Made by a program: the position numbers and the translations under genes. From Cylindrotheca closterium (Eukaryota; Bacillariophyta; Bacillariophyceae; Bacillariales; Bacillariaceae): a stretch of DNA of 64,000 nt. Below are positions 10,891-20,909 of the stretch, one piece after another (the first letter of the stretch is position 1; the number at the start of each line of letters is the position of its first letter). A model generated the notes under the pieces. It searched no databases, had not been told where the DNA came from, and saw only the letters and a program-made list of their open reading frames with translations. The DNA is taken from positions 1 through 64,000 of the forward strand of contig CAKOGP040000446.1 in assembly GCA_933822405.4 (NCBI GenBank). Direction: 5' to 3'.

Positions 10891-12483
10891 TCACACTTCC
10901 GCTTGTCCATACCGAAGAAAGGGTTCGATAAAGTTGCAGCCACCATCAAACATGGTGGAAGAATAGTTGAAAGCGTCTGATGAAAAGTAGGAAGTGTTGC
11001 CCTTCTTTCGAGTCTCGATTGAAGCCGAGGTGGCAATGCTGATTTCATCATTCTGTGGTTGCACTGGTTGCTCACGCGTCTTGCTGTTGTTGTTGTTGCT
11101 GCTTTGGAATCGTTGACGGGCTTCAGAGTCCCAGGTGTGCAACTTTTCGGAAACACTTCCAATGAGGGCCAAGGTATCATTGTGTAGCCGGTGGGCCATG
11201 TGCTCACGACTTTCTTCGGAAGGCTTGAATTTGGCAGCAAATTGGTCCTGGTAATAGGACAAGGAAGAAAACATACTGCTGCTTTGCGTTTGCTGTTGTT
11301 GAGAAGTCCTTTGGCGACGATTGGAAGATTTGGAAGGCCTTTGTTGTGCTGCTGGCTCTTCTTCATCACCATCACTAACGAATGGATATCCAGGAGTGTT
11401 CTCGGGTGGTTCTTCGTTGCCGTCCTCATTTCCATTCGGAAAGAATCGAAGAGGGCATTCAGGATCGCATACTTCCACATCACCCGTTGAGGTTTCATGG
11501 ACAATCATGGAACTGAGCGGAGCTGATGAAAATGAAACAGTGGATGGATCTAAGCTAGCTTCATCACTGGTATCCTTGGGACCATATTCAAAACTGTTGG
11601 TTGTGGAGATGACTGGGAGTTCCGCCAATTCATCCATGGGTGCATGCCCCCAATCGACGATATCAGCAGTCCATCCTCCCCAGTCCGATTGGTCTTTGCG
11701 TTCGTCCACAAATTCAACCCAATGCGATTCATCATCGTGCCATTCATCATAGGTGTCCAAATCAATGGGCATTGACGTGTAGTCTTGCTTGGGACTCGTT
11801 TCATCTGCCTTTGGCTTGTGTTCTTCTTGTTTTTGCTTGGGCGCCAGTGCTTTTGGCATTTTGGTCTTTCGTTGCGGCGAGTGAAAGATGCTTCCGTGCT
11901 CACTGAGGGAACTTATAGTTGGAGTCAGTGGCTGTGCAGCAAGTACATGCAGCGGTGGGTCATCGGTATCGTTGGAAGCCGAAGTGAAGATGAGAAGGTC
12001 GGAAGAATCGTTGGTCTCATCCTCGTGAAAACCATTATCATCAAAGGAGGTCCACAATGGAGGATCTTCCACTGCGTCACTGCTGGTGCGAGCCGGAGAA
12101 GGAGGATTCGAAGAGAGCTGGGAAAGAGCCACAGTCGAGCTGTCTTCGTTGACCGTCTCAATCAGCACCTCATGGTTTTTGACCTTCTTCTTGAAGGAAG
12201 GAAAGAAGCGATTCTTCTTTTTCTTTTTGCCTCCATCGGGCATGGAAGCATATTTCTTTGGAAACAGGCTGACAAAGGGAGTTGATGGCATTGCGCTTTT
12301 GCTTTTAGTCGTTCCTGAAGATGATAAAGTCAGTGACGAATTATTTATTCGGTGTGCGTCTTGGTTGTGCATAGTGCCGACCCCCTGCTGCTGTAGTTGC
12401 TGATGCGAAGATTGTCTCATGTGGGAATAGAAAGCAGGTATATCGATAACCGTTTCAATAGCGGTTTTTGGTTCTTGTGGCAA
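10891..12483 (-). CDS. Low-complexity hypothetical protein
   Basis: Single-exon frame of 530 residues starting MPQEPKTAIETVIDIPAFYS. It has a Lys-rich patch (GGKKKKKNRFFPSFKKKVKNH, about residues 84-105), long Ser/Asp/Glu-rich stretches, several Trp in WxxW-type acidic contexts (DEWHDDESHWVEFVDERKDQ and SDWGGWTADIVDWG, about 245-280), a Gln-rich stretch near 400, and a helical segment near 430-460. Gene-like evidence is the long open frame and the consistent acidic composition. No catalytic domain, signal peptide or membrane segment is visible, so it is probably an intracellular disordered protein. Function unknown. Confidence 0.7.
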   Translation of the reverse strand: MPQEPKTAIETVIDIPAFYSHMRQSSHQQLQQQGVGTMHNQDAHRINNSSLTLSSSGTTKSKSAMPSTPFVSLFPKKYASMPDGGKKKKKNRFFPSFKKKVKNHEVLIETVNEDSSTVALSQLSSNPPSPARTSSDAVEDPPLWTSFDDNGFHEDETNDSSDLLIFTSASNDTDDPPLHVLAAQPLTPTISSLSEHGSIFHSPQRKTKMPKALAPKQKQEEHKPKADETSPKQDYTSMPIDLDTYDEWHDDESHWVEFVDERKDQSDWGGWTADIVDWGHAPMDELAELPVISTTNSFEYGPKDTSDEASLDPSTVSFSSAPLSSMIVHETSTGDVEVCDPECPLRFFPNGNEDGNEEPPENTPGYPFVSDGDEEEPAAQQRPSKSSNRRQRTSQQQQTQSSSMFSSLSYYQDQFAAKFKPSEESREHMAHRLHNDTLALIGSVSEKLHTWDSEARQRFQSSNNNNSKTREQPVQPQNDEISIATSASIETRKKGNTSYFSSDAFNYSSTMFDGGCNFIEPFLRYGQAEV

Positions 12484-13277
12484 TCTCAGTAGTTATGAAT
12501 CTTGGGTGAAGCTGAGGGGATCTGTGTCCGAGGATGTCAACGATACGTGCTTTGAAAATTTGTTGCATTAAATAATTGATTCGCACAGTTTTTTTTTAGT
12601 CAAACGTGATATATATTTTTCCTCCAAGATTTAGTGTGTGTTACGCCATGCCGATGGCTGGCTCGAACGGAAGGCTACAGAAGTCGCAGATTTTTCTCAA
12701 CAGATAATATTGGATCTTGATTGGTCTTGTTCTTGTCCGCAAAATCGACGCACCTTCTTTTCATCTTCTCTTGTTCTGCGCTACACGTGACTGGTGACGC
12801 TTGTCCTACGGTACGTGTACTCTGCCATCTGTCGTAACAGATCTTGTAGAATTCGTCTACGCTACCGGTGCTATAGTAGAAGATTAGCTAAACGAGTACG
12901 GTTCGGTACGGACAGTAAAAAGGCTCCTGTAGATCCAACTTGTTCAATCAGCGTTGAACCTACTAATCAAGTAGGTATTAGTAGTAGTAGCAAGCATCTC
13001 TGCTATTTTCAAACGTTCAGGTACTACCTCCTGCTGGCTCGTGTACACTGGCTGGCGACTTCGTACCACGGCGATAGCAGCAGAAACGATGACGATGGAT
13101 CGTAGCTCGTTTTGGTTGTCACCATCGAACGTAACAGTTGTCAAGGCTCCTATCAAGATCATGGCGCAACCCAAGAAACTTTGTATAGTAGAAATAGAGC
13201 TCGTTTTATGCGCTTTTGCGACCGCACCCTTTTCTCCTCTTCCAAATCATTGACTTCTTCTCGTCCTTTATCGTCGG
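12484..13277. other. Intergenic region
   Basis: No supported gene. It contains a TACGGTACGTGTAC motif near 12804 and a short TAG run near 12972-12985. Short open frames are present on both strands but none has a recognisable domain or a paralogue in the window. Confidence 0.35.
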
Positions 13278-14164
13278 TCACTTTGGCTCCTTTGGTTTCG
13301 TCCAAAGGTGGTGCGAACATTGGTAGTATTCGGGACCGTGGCTCAGTGTCTCTTGGTCGCCGATGCCCTTCGTTTGATTCAGTTGCTTTGCCAATTCCTG
13401 TTTCTGATGAGCAGCGAATGGAATGACAGCGTCCAAGCAAGGAACATAGCGACAACCGAACAGATTTTCTTCCTCGCCTTGTTCTTGGCTTCGTCTATAG
13501 CTCTTTGCCACTGTTTGTTTCTGATGAGCAGCTAATGGCATAGTGCCGTCCACATCGACATATAGCACCAACAATCGCATGGATGTTCCTCGTCTTGTTC
13601 TTGGCCTTTTCCTCCCAAATCGGAGAAAACTTCACCATCTTCATCGAGTGGATTGTTACATAACCCTATGATCTCGCCCTTGGAGTTGTCCTCTGCTGGT
13701 GCGCCCTCTATATTAGGTGGTGTATGATCATGGGGGCTATGGGGGAGTCGTTTCAGAACCCATTGGAATGGCAAATGGATGCAGTTACCCAGCTTCTTTG
13801 GCATCCTTCTCTTTCTGTTTGGACTCTTGCCTGTCTCGTTGCAGCCATTGTTCGCGGATTTGGATATTTGAGGAATCAAAGCTAGTCTCTTCTCAATGGC
13901 CAATAGGCTTGTTCTTTGAAAGCAAAAGAGAAAGAAGTCGCCCACATCTTCTAGTTCGAGGTCCGAAAAGTCGGTTCTCCATTGCAACCACATTGTTCTG
14001 CTTTCCGCAAAGGACACAAAAGATTCCTCCTCATGGTCGTCAAGGTGGTTCTCATGAAGTGACGACCCCGATTGTTTTGCGCCGTTATGTAGGAGAGGGC
14101 GACAGGAGGGACTGGGGAATCTGATCATTCTTGAAACCATGATGCGATCTCTCGCTATAGACAA
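13278..14164 (-). pseudogene. Repeat-containing hypothetical gene, apparently frameshifted
   Basis: On the minus strand a 210-codon frame (14164-13532) ends just after GQEQDEEHP. A second frame (13580-13278) then reads AAHQKQTVAKSYRRSQEQG ... AVIPFAAHQKQELAKQL. The two frames share a tandem unit of about 108 nt: (S/G)QEQ(G/D)EE ... (T/V)(M/I)P(L/F)AAHQKQ. The end of the first frame matches the repeat only after changing frame. This suggests a frameshift or an unrecognised intron in one repetitive gene. No known domain is seen and no function is proposed. The chance that neither frame is coding is real. Confidence 0.3.
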
Positions 14165-14863
14165 TAATACCAGTCATGTCCGTACTATAGAAAACTTGGT
14201 TCCTGCTTTTTGAACGGGCATTGGTACTATTCTCACTTCGTTACGCAGTCAGATGATGTCTTGTTTCCAGTTTATCTAAAGAACTCGCGAATGACGGCCG
14301 AGCAAGGCAGCACGAAGGCTTTGGAAAGCGCATCGAGCTTGGTCTTTTCATCGTTCTTGTTCTTCAGAGAGTTCTTGCTCAAACCATCTTTTTTTGCTTT
14401 GTGCTACCACGCTTAGAAGAAGCGGAATGCTGATCTGAACTGTTTCCGGGTTGTTATTGTCCCGGCACAACACCATCCTTGTTTACTGGATAGTACGAGT
14501 ATCCTCATCCTTCTCTATTCTTAATTTCATCGGGCGGCCGACTCCGAAAGACAATCGTGAAACTGGGAAAAAGGACGCCGCAATTAGCAGTGTCTTGAAG
14601 AAACGAAACATCACATGATGATGCTTTGAACGTATGATGGATTGAAGAAACCCACAAGGACAAAACACATGTTTGCGGCCAAAACAAAGGCTAAGGAAGT
14701 ACGTTTCAAAAAATTGAAGTATTTTCATACCTATACTTTATGAAAGTGAAAAAAGCTCATCAACATTCTGAACTATTAATAAAGATACCGGTAGGTACTA
14801 TAGATTACTTAATTTGATACATAGAGGGTCAAGTTATGCCACATGACGCAAGAAGTTGAAGCC
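14165..14863. other. Intergenic region
   Basis: No confident gene. On the minus strand 14400-14277 reads like a short exon (KDGLSKNSLKNKNDEKTKL, ending REFF-R-stop) after a possible acceptor (CACAAAG), but no upstream exon or start could be joined to it. The 3' end of the antiporter gene borders the region on the right. Confidence 0.3.
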
Positions 14864-17474
14864 TTAGGCTGCTGCTTCTTCTGCAGAAGGTTTCTCCATA
14901 ATGGGCTGGCTCTGCTCTGGAGTCTCCTCGACGTCGACTTTCTTTGCTTCGACTTCCTTCGACAAGTCTTCCCCACTTGCGGCTCGAATGGTGTCTTTCT
15001 GAAGCTTCTCAAGACCTTCTGTCTTTGCAATCTTCTGGAAGAGCAAGGTAATTGGATCCCATGCTCCAGTGGGGGAAAGAACTGGCTTGCAGATCCCAAA
15101 GATAAAGGCTACGAGAACGAGAATGCCAAGAATGACACCAACAAAGTTGGGCCAGGCACCTTTTCCAATGGGAAGTGTACCAAAGAGGATGGAAATGATG
15201 ACAACCACCAGCACATACGGAGCTTGAGTTCCGACGTGTTCCATCAACCCACACTCGGTCGCCAAGGAACTCAACACAGTTGTGTCGGAAATTGGACTCA
15301 TGTGATCTCCAGCAACACTTCCGGACAAAACTCCAGCAACAGTGGCAGTGAAGATTTCTTCATCACCGTTTGAGGCAATGTAGGTTGGGACCATGATGAG
15401 TGGGAAGAGGATGCCCATTGTACCCCACGAAGTTCCAGTCTTTAAAAAAGGGGAGAAGGAAAACAAAAAGTCAGGATGGCATTGGAAGAGGAATATCCAA
15501 AGAAGAATGAAGCATTTCACTTACTGCAAGAGCCATGAACAAGGAAATCAAAAAACTTAAGGTAGGAAGATCGGATGGATCAACTCCGCCAACAATCCAA
15601 GCCGCAAAGAGACGATCACAGCCAACTGCCTTCATCAAACTTCCAGACGCCCAAGCAAGAGTTAGGATGATACATGCTGGGAAAACACGCCCCATTCCAA
15701 TGATGAAACTTTCCAACGAGTCCCTCACGGACAAGATGGATCGTGCTTTTGGTTCGTCAGATTCTTCCGAAGATCCAAAAAAGGCATCCTTGATGTCGGA
15801 TCCACTTGGAACAATGAGCGAACCATCCTTTGTGAATTGAACCAAATAGAAAATTAGTGTGACCAGAGCGGTACCGATAGTCGACCACAAAAGGGCTTGG
15901 TAGGAATCAGAACTCTCGATTTTATCCATAAAGTCTTGTTCGCCAGAGCCATCATCACCTGTTTGGACCAATGTGTAAAAGATCAAAAAGACCAATACGA
16001 TAATGGGCAAGGCAAAGTTGTATGTCTTCAGCGGTTGGTCCTGACGGGGCGCATTTTCGTCACCCATGGAGCCAGCTGCTCCCGAAGTTCCACCGTCACC
16101 ACCATCAGTTCTCTTGTAGACTTCAGTCTTTCTCTCCGCGATAAGCATGGTTCCAAAGTCACGTTGGGTGGCAATGAGACCGATGATAAGGAGGAGCATA
16201 AAGATAGGATAGTAGCGGTATTTGATGGAGGCAAGGAAGAGCGCCATTCCAGAACCGTCAATTGTAATGTCACCGCCAAAGCGTTCCGAGATGGCGTCGA
16301 TCTCGTCTTGAATCAAGCCAACTTCGTAGCCAACCCAACTGGAGACTGGGGAGATACTGGCAATGGGAGCAGCAGTGGCATCGACAAAGAAGGCAAGCTT
16401 TTCGCTGAAGGAAAGAAGACAGAAGTGTAAGACAATGACTGCATATAAAGGGGATGCTGTTAGAACCCCAAAATTGTACCTACCGACTGACGAAGAGACT
16501 GTCAACAAGTGGACGCATACTTTGTCCCTGTGGTAACAAAACAATTGCAGGATGAGTTTGAATAATTGTCGTGTATGACAAATGATCAATACGGAAGAAG
16601 GCGTACCGCAAGAAGCGTGTTGGCATAATCATCAAAGAAGATGACGACACCGACAACAAAGGCGGCAACTTGCCCTCGTCGTGCATCGGTGGCATACTGG
16701 GAGATGTACCTGGTAAAACCAAGCATTCCTCCACTTCTCTCCAACATGGCAACAAGGCCAGACAAGAAGAATGTAAAAAGAAAGACGTATCCATGGCCAA
16801 CGTCAGCGAGGGCATTCAGGATGAAGTCTTCTACGGTATCCTTGAATCCTTGGTTGATCTCTCCGGCGACAATGCAGGCGCCAACAAAGATACCCGAGAA
16901 TAATGAGAGCTCGACCTGATACGAATTGAACAAGTACAGAGAAAGTGTTAGTATGGGCATGATAAGGGCCAAAAGTAGACAATGACATGGAAAAGAACAA
17001 ACTTACCATATTGGTTGTGACCGAGAGCACAAGAATGACAAGAAGAGGAAGGATGGATACTCCTGCAGCATAACTTTCGACTTCCCTGTCAGTAACAGCT
17101 TCAGCTTCTCCAGAAGTCACAATGACTTCAATAGTGTGGCGGCCTCCAGCGGTAGCCTTGACAGTTCCTGCGTCGAGACCAGATGGCAACTCTCGACCGA
17201 CATCACCCAGGGTCATGTTACCTTCTGACATGAGCTCACCATCAAGGTAGGTCTTGTAGAAGAGGAGGCCATCAGTGGTGTTGCCTCCGTTGGACTCCCA
17301 CTCGAGGCCGTCCAAAGATACAGCAATCTCATCATCTGTAAAGATGGTTCTCAAATCTGAGATTCCAGTGTCAACATCAGTCAGAACGACAGATCCTGCA
17401 CCGACGATGTCGTAGTCAAAGGCAGCAACTGCCGATGTTCCCAATAGGGAAAGAAGAGCAAGTCTTTGCAACAT
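14864..17474 (-). CDS. NhaC-family Na+/H+ antiporter
   Basis: Exons 17474-17007, 16915-16607, 16527-16484, 16404-15525 and 15439-14864 join in frame to about 758 residues. It begins with a signal peptide (MLQRLALLSLLGTSAVAAF), then a non-cytosolic domain of about 110 residues. From about residue 135 there are many hydrophobic segments. Family signatures of NhaC (Pfam Na_H_antiporter) are the membrane stretch with FFDDYANTLL, the TGTSWGTMGILFPL segment and GSVAGDHMSPISDTTVLSS. The last is the best match and carries the conserved acidic and polar residues of the transport core. A central charged loop (near 395-430) and an acidic tail (EVEAKKVDVEETPEQ) are cytosolic by prediction. Expected role: exchange of Na+ (or another small cation or amine) for H+ at the plasma or an internal membrane. 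The exact substrate cannot be told from sequence alone. Confidence 0.9.
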
Positions 17475-18219
17475 GGTCTTTAATGCTCAAGTTTCTTTCC
17501 TTCTGTCGTTGGAAATTTTTCCTCACGGATTGTGAGAGTATTGCAATCAGAAGTAAAATCCTGTGAAGTGTCAAATTTTGGATCCTAGCAAGGTGATTGG
17601 AGCACATCGTGAATTTTCTACCAGGTTTACGCAGTATACGTAAGCTTGATCCGAACGCTTCTTTGGCGCTCAAACGCTGTCAATTTATCCTCCTCGCGAA
17701 TCTGAAGAACTATTTTATGTAAAAAGACAAACTTCGGCAGATTGCACTGCACTTTGGTGGTCTGGTCAACAAAAAGGAATTTCATGACCTTCATTTTGCT
17801 TCGTTTCGAACATTCCGAATAAAGATATCCTAATTAAATTAACTTAGACCAGATGCTAATAACAAACGTATGATGAGTCAACACTCAACAGTGACAAGTA
17901 TTGGTACAGCATAGAACACAGCATTTGTTCGTTGACCGTCATAGGATCCAACCGAGTTGCGTCTCGAGGCGGTTCCATCTTTTCCATGTACATAGTAGAG
18001 GGGTAGTGGCATTGAGGCTCCCACCATTTTTTCTCTAGAACCCAAGAAACTCTTACCAAATGAGATTTTGATGGCCCTTCCAACATTCCCTCGCCCTATG
18101 TTGGATAGCCTTCGTCGCGATGCATCTTGTTTTCTTCAAGGCCGCGGTTGCCTCAACTTCTACTACTTCGTCGAAAGGTGGAGTATACCGTACCTGGTAC
18201 CTTCTTTCACCACCAGATG

Positions 18220-18455
18220 CTTGGTTGCAAGATGCGGGATCTCCAGCATTCCTTGCTTGAGTTTATTTACTTCTGTCGTTTCCTTACGAGCATCTCAATC
18301 AGCAGTAAAATCTTCTGTTGCGTGTCAAATTTGGATCTTACCAAAGGTATCCTTGATGCGAACTCAAACGCTGTTCCCCATGCTTCCTTCCTCGCGACTG
18401 ACGGCAGATTGCACTGCACTTTGGTGATCCAGTAAGAAAAAGGACTTTCATGCCC
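18220..18455. repeat. Decayed duplicate of the antiporter 5' end and promoter
   Basis: Shares a colinear series of words with 17440-17780: TTGCAA-ATG ... GCTTGAGTTT / GCTCAAGTTT, then ACTTCTGTCGTT, CAATCAG(C/A)AGTAAAATC, GTGTCAAATTT-GGATC, CCTCGCGA and CGGCAGATTGCACTGCACTT. It covers the first codons of the antiporter, seen from the plus strand, and its upstream sequence. No coding potential remains. Confidence 0.6.
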
Positions 18456-19239
18456 TTTTTTTTGGCAGGTATCACATAATCTTGGTCAAACCATTTGCTT
18501 GCGTCTACCAGTTTCTACATACGGTACGTGACGGGAGCTGGTGCCATATCCAGGTTACTGCAATTCAAAAAAGGCAAATCAAAAATATTGTTCGTCACGG
18601 AGAAACTCACCAATGCTACAGACAAGGAATTTTACAGATACGTTATCGAGCTATCATACTGTAGTAAAGCTGAACCATGGCACGAGGAAGCAGTGGAAGC
18701 CAGCTGGGCGGAGCAGCTTCATAGGACAACACAACGATCCAACTTCGGGGGCTTCGTTGAGGATCTGACAGTTGGCCAGGAGATCCGTTTATATCTTGGC
18801 TGGGCACTCAGTGCATACAACTCTCGGCTGAATGAATGAGTTCACACAGGCTCATTTCCGTTCGTTTTCCATGGTTGAAAAAAGTGTATACTGCGGAGCC
18901 GCTGCTTCGTGTTTCCCCAATCGGGCATGAGGCTGTTCCATTGGAATTCATCCCTTGCTAGTGTCCGAACTACCACATAGTATGGCAAGGAGGCAGCAAG
19001 ATGATGCAGGTGGATTCCAATCTTACTGCCATATCTTTGCCGAACTCTCGACTTACTCACAAATGAAGCGTCGCAAGCCAATCATTGAGATGCTATAGAT
19101 AACATAGTTGATTAAATAGTTAAGTTTGATTCCAAAATGTTACTAATGCAACCAGGATGTAGAGAGTGCAGACGCCATGTTCACAAGTCAATCATATACC
19201 AAAGGATTGATATGTGCGACCCGGTTATCGGTTGGATGG

Positions 19240-19900
19240 TTCTTCAACTGTAAAATAGGCAACTTATAAATATTCCAAATCTCATCTAACAGGATTAGTA
19301 GTCTTCCCATTCAATGTGATTTGAACAAAGTACTTACATCAGTACAACAAGCTCGATACCTTTCTTCTCTTGTCTTGCTTGCTGCTGTATTGAACTATGA
19401 TGTGATCGTATCGGTAGAATAGGCAAGTCAGAAATATTCCGAACCTCAATTTTAGCCGGGAAGGTCCAAGATAAATCCCACTCCGCTTCTGCTTTCAAAC
19501 AATGTTGATTGTTGCATTTATCCAAACAATGCTTTGACCATAGAATAGACATTTATGCTGTACAGTAGCAAGATCAATCACACTCCGCTCCATCAGCTTT
19601 GAAACAGTGTGGATTGTAGCATTCTTCTTGCCGAATTCATAACGTTGTTGCTGATTTGTTGGCTCGAGTCGCTTGTTCTTCAAAGACTACTGTATCAAGC
19701 AGGTCACGACAAGCAGGTAACAGCGCATTTATTGATACCTTCTTGTCTTCTTTGCTGCGGTACTGAATGCAAACGATTTGACCGACCATTGAAAAGGCAA
19801 AACATTCCGAATCTCGTTTAAGCAGTGCAGTAGCAAGATAATCCCACTCTGCTTTCGCTTTCTAGTGGATTGTTGGATTGCTTCATTCTAATCAATCGGC
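19240..19900. repeat. Degenerate tandem repeats
   Basis: At least two related segments (about 19345-19520 and 19720-19895) share GATACCTTCTTGTCTT / GATACCTTTCTTCTCTT, GCTG-GTA-TTGAA, AAATATTCCGAA-CTC / AAACATTCCGAATCTC, AAGATAAATCCCACTC / AAGATAATCCCACTC and a final GGATTGTTG / TGATTGTTG. Partial copies lie at 19235-19290 and 19555-19625. The unit is roughly 370 bp and strongly diverged. Confidence 0.5.
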
Positions 19901-20387
19901 ACCTACTCAGATCGCGAGCGCCGATGCAGATTTGTTGGAACTCATCTTGTCTTCATTGATGATGCCCCTGATGTATACGATGTTGTGCTTCTGCCTCCAG
20001 GCTGTTTTGCATCATGGCTATTTAGCGTCTGTTGTGGTCAGTGCCGTGTGCTGTCCTGCTCCGTTGCCCTTGTTGCTCGTTGGAGGCTCGTGATCGAAGT
20101 GTTGTCGATGGAAACAATGATGACACACACTATGTATGATACAATGCTTCTCAACATGAAACTAGCTCCCGTCAAAAACGGTACCAAAACGGACGAAAAA
20201 TGCCTCTACTACAGTCATATCCGGGTCGCTTAGCAGCTCTATTTTTTGAAATCAAATATTATTCGTCTGTTCTTCGATCTTTGGTTATTCCAAGCGGAAA
20301 TGTGCCGTCATCGTAGGCGTAGTATGAAAAATACGACGATTTTCAAATATTCATCACCTATTTTATGGAATAACTGCCTTTTTTTTT

Positions 20388-20501
20388 ACTTCGCTTTGAA
20401 TATTCCCTAAATAATTTTATGTATTATGCTTCGTTTTGAATATTCCCGAAATAATTAGATATCATGCTTCGTTTTGAACATTCCCTGAATAATTATGTAT
20501 T
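20388..20501. repeat. Three tandem ~38-bp repeats
   Basis: Units at about 20388-20426, 20427-20463 and 20464-20501 share the core CTTCGTTTTGAATATTCCC followed by (T/G)AAATAATT. One isolated copy with the core CTTCGTTTCGAACATTCCGA lies at about 17797-17820, upstream of the antiporter gene. Confidence 0.7.
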
Positions 20502-20909
20502 ATTAGTCGTTCTCTTCGTCATCATCAGCATCCAAGATAGAGAAAGTGCGTGCATCCTTTGCCTTGTCACCGTCAGTTGGCTTCACTATGATCTCAATAC
20601 ACATTGCTTGAGATACAAGGACCAAATTATTATTCTATTTCGATGTTCCACAAGAAAAATCGTAGGCAAGCAACTTGTTGTCCCAACACCGTAGGATAGT
20701 CTTGGTACGTTGAGAGAGACAATGGGGCAGTCACTTCACTGCATTGCCCGACACAATTAGAAGGTCTAAATGAGTACTTACATGACTGGGATGAATCATA
20801 TTCCGCATGAATAATGGTTTGAAAGTTGTTATGCTTCATACGGCAAACGGTAGTTTCAGTAAACCACTTTATAGGCACATAAGTACATCTGTAGAGGACA
20901 CAAGCAACA

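Larger units (their letters stand above)
17475..20909. other. Gene-poor region with decayed duplications
   Basis: No convincing gene in 3.4 kb. Identified content: a degenerate copy of the antiporter 5' end (18220-18455 against 17440-17780), degenerate repeats at 19240-19900 and three tandem ~38-bp units at 20388-20501. A 114-codon frame at 18495-18839 has no recognisable domain. Confidence 0.55.

Noticed and set aside
14277..14400. Exon-like minus-strand stretch ending in a stop
   Set aside because: No upstream exon with compatible phase and start could be found; kept only as a remark.
18495..18839. 114-codon plus-strand frame
   Set aside because: No recognisable motif, no clear start context and it lies in a decayed, repeat-rich gap.
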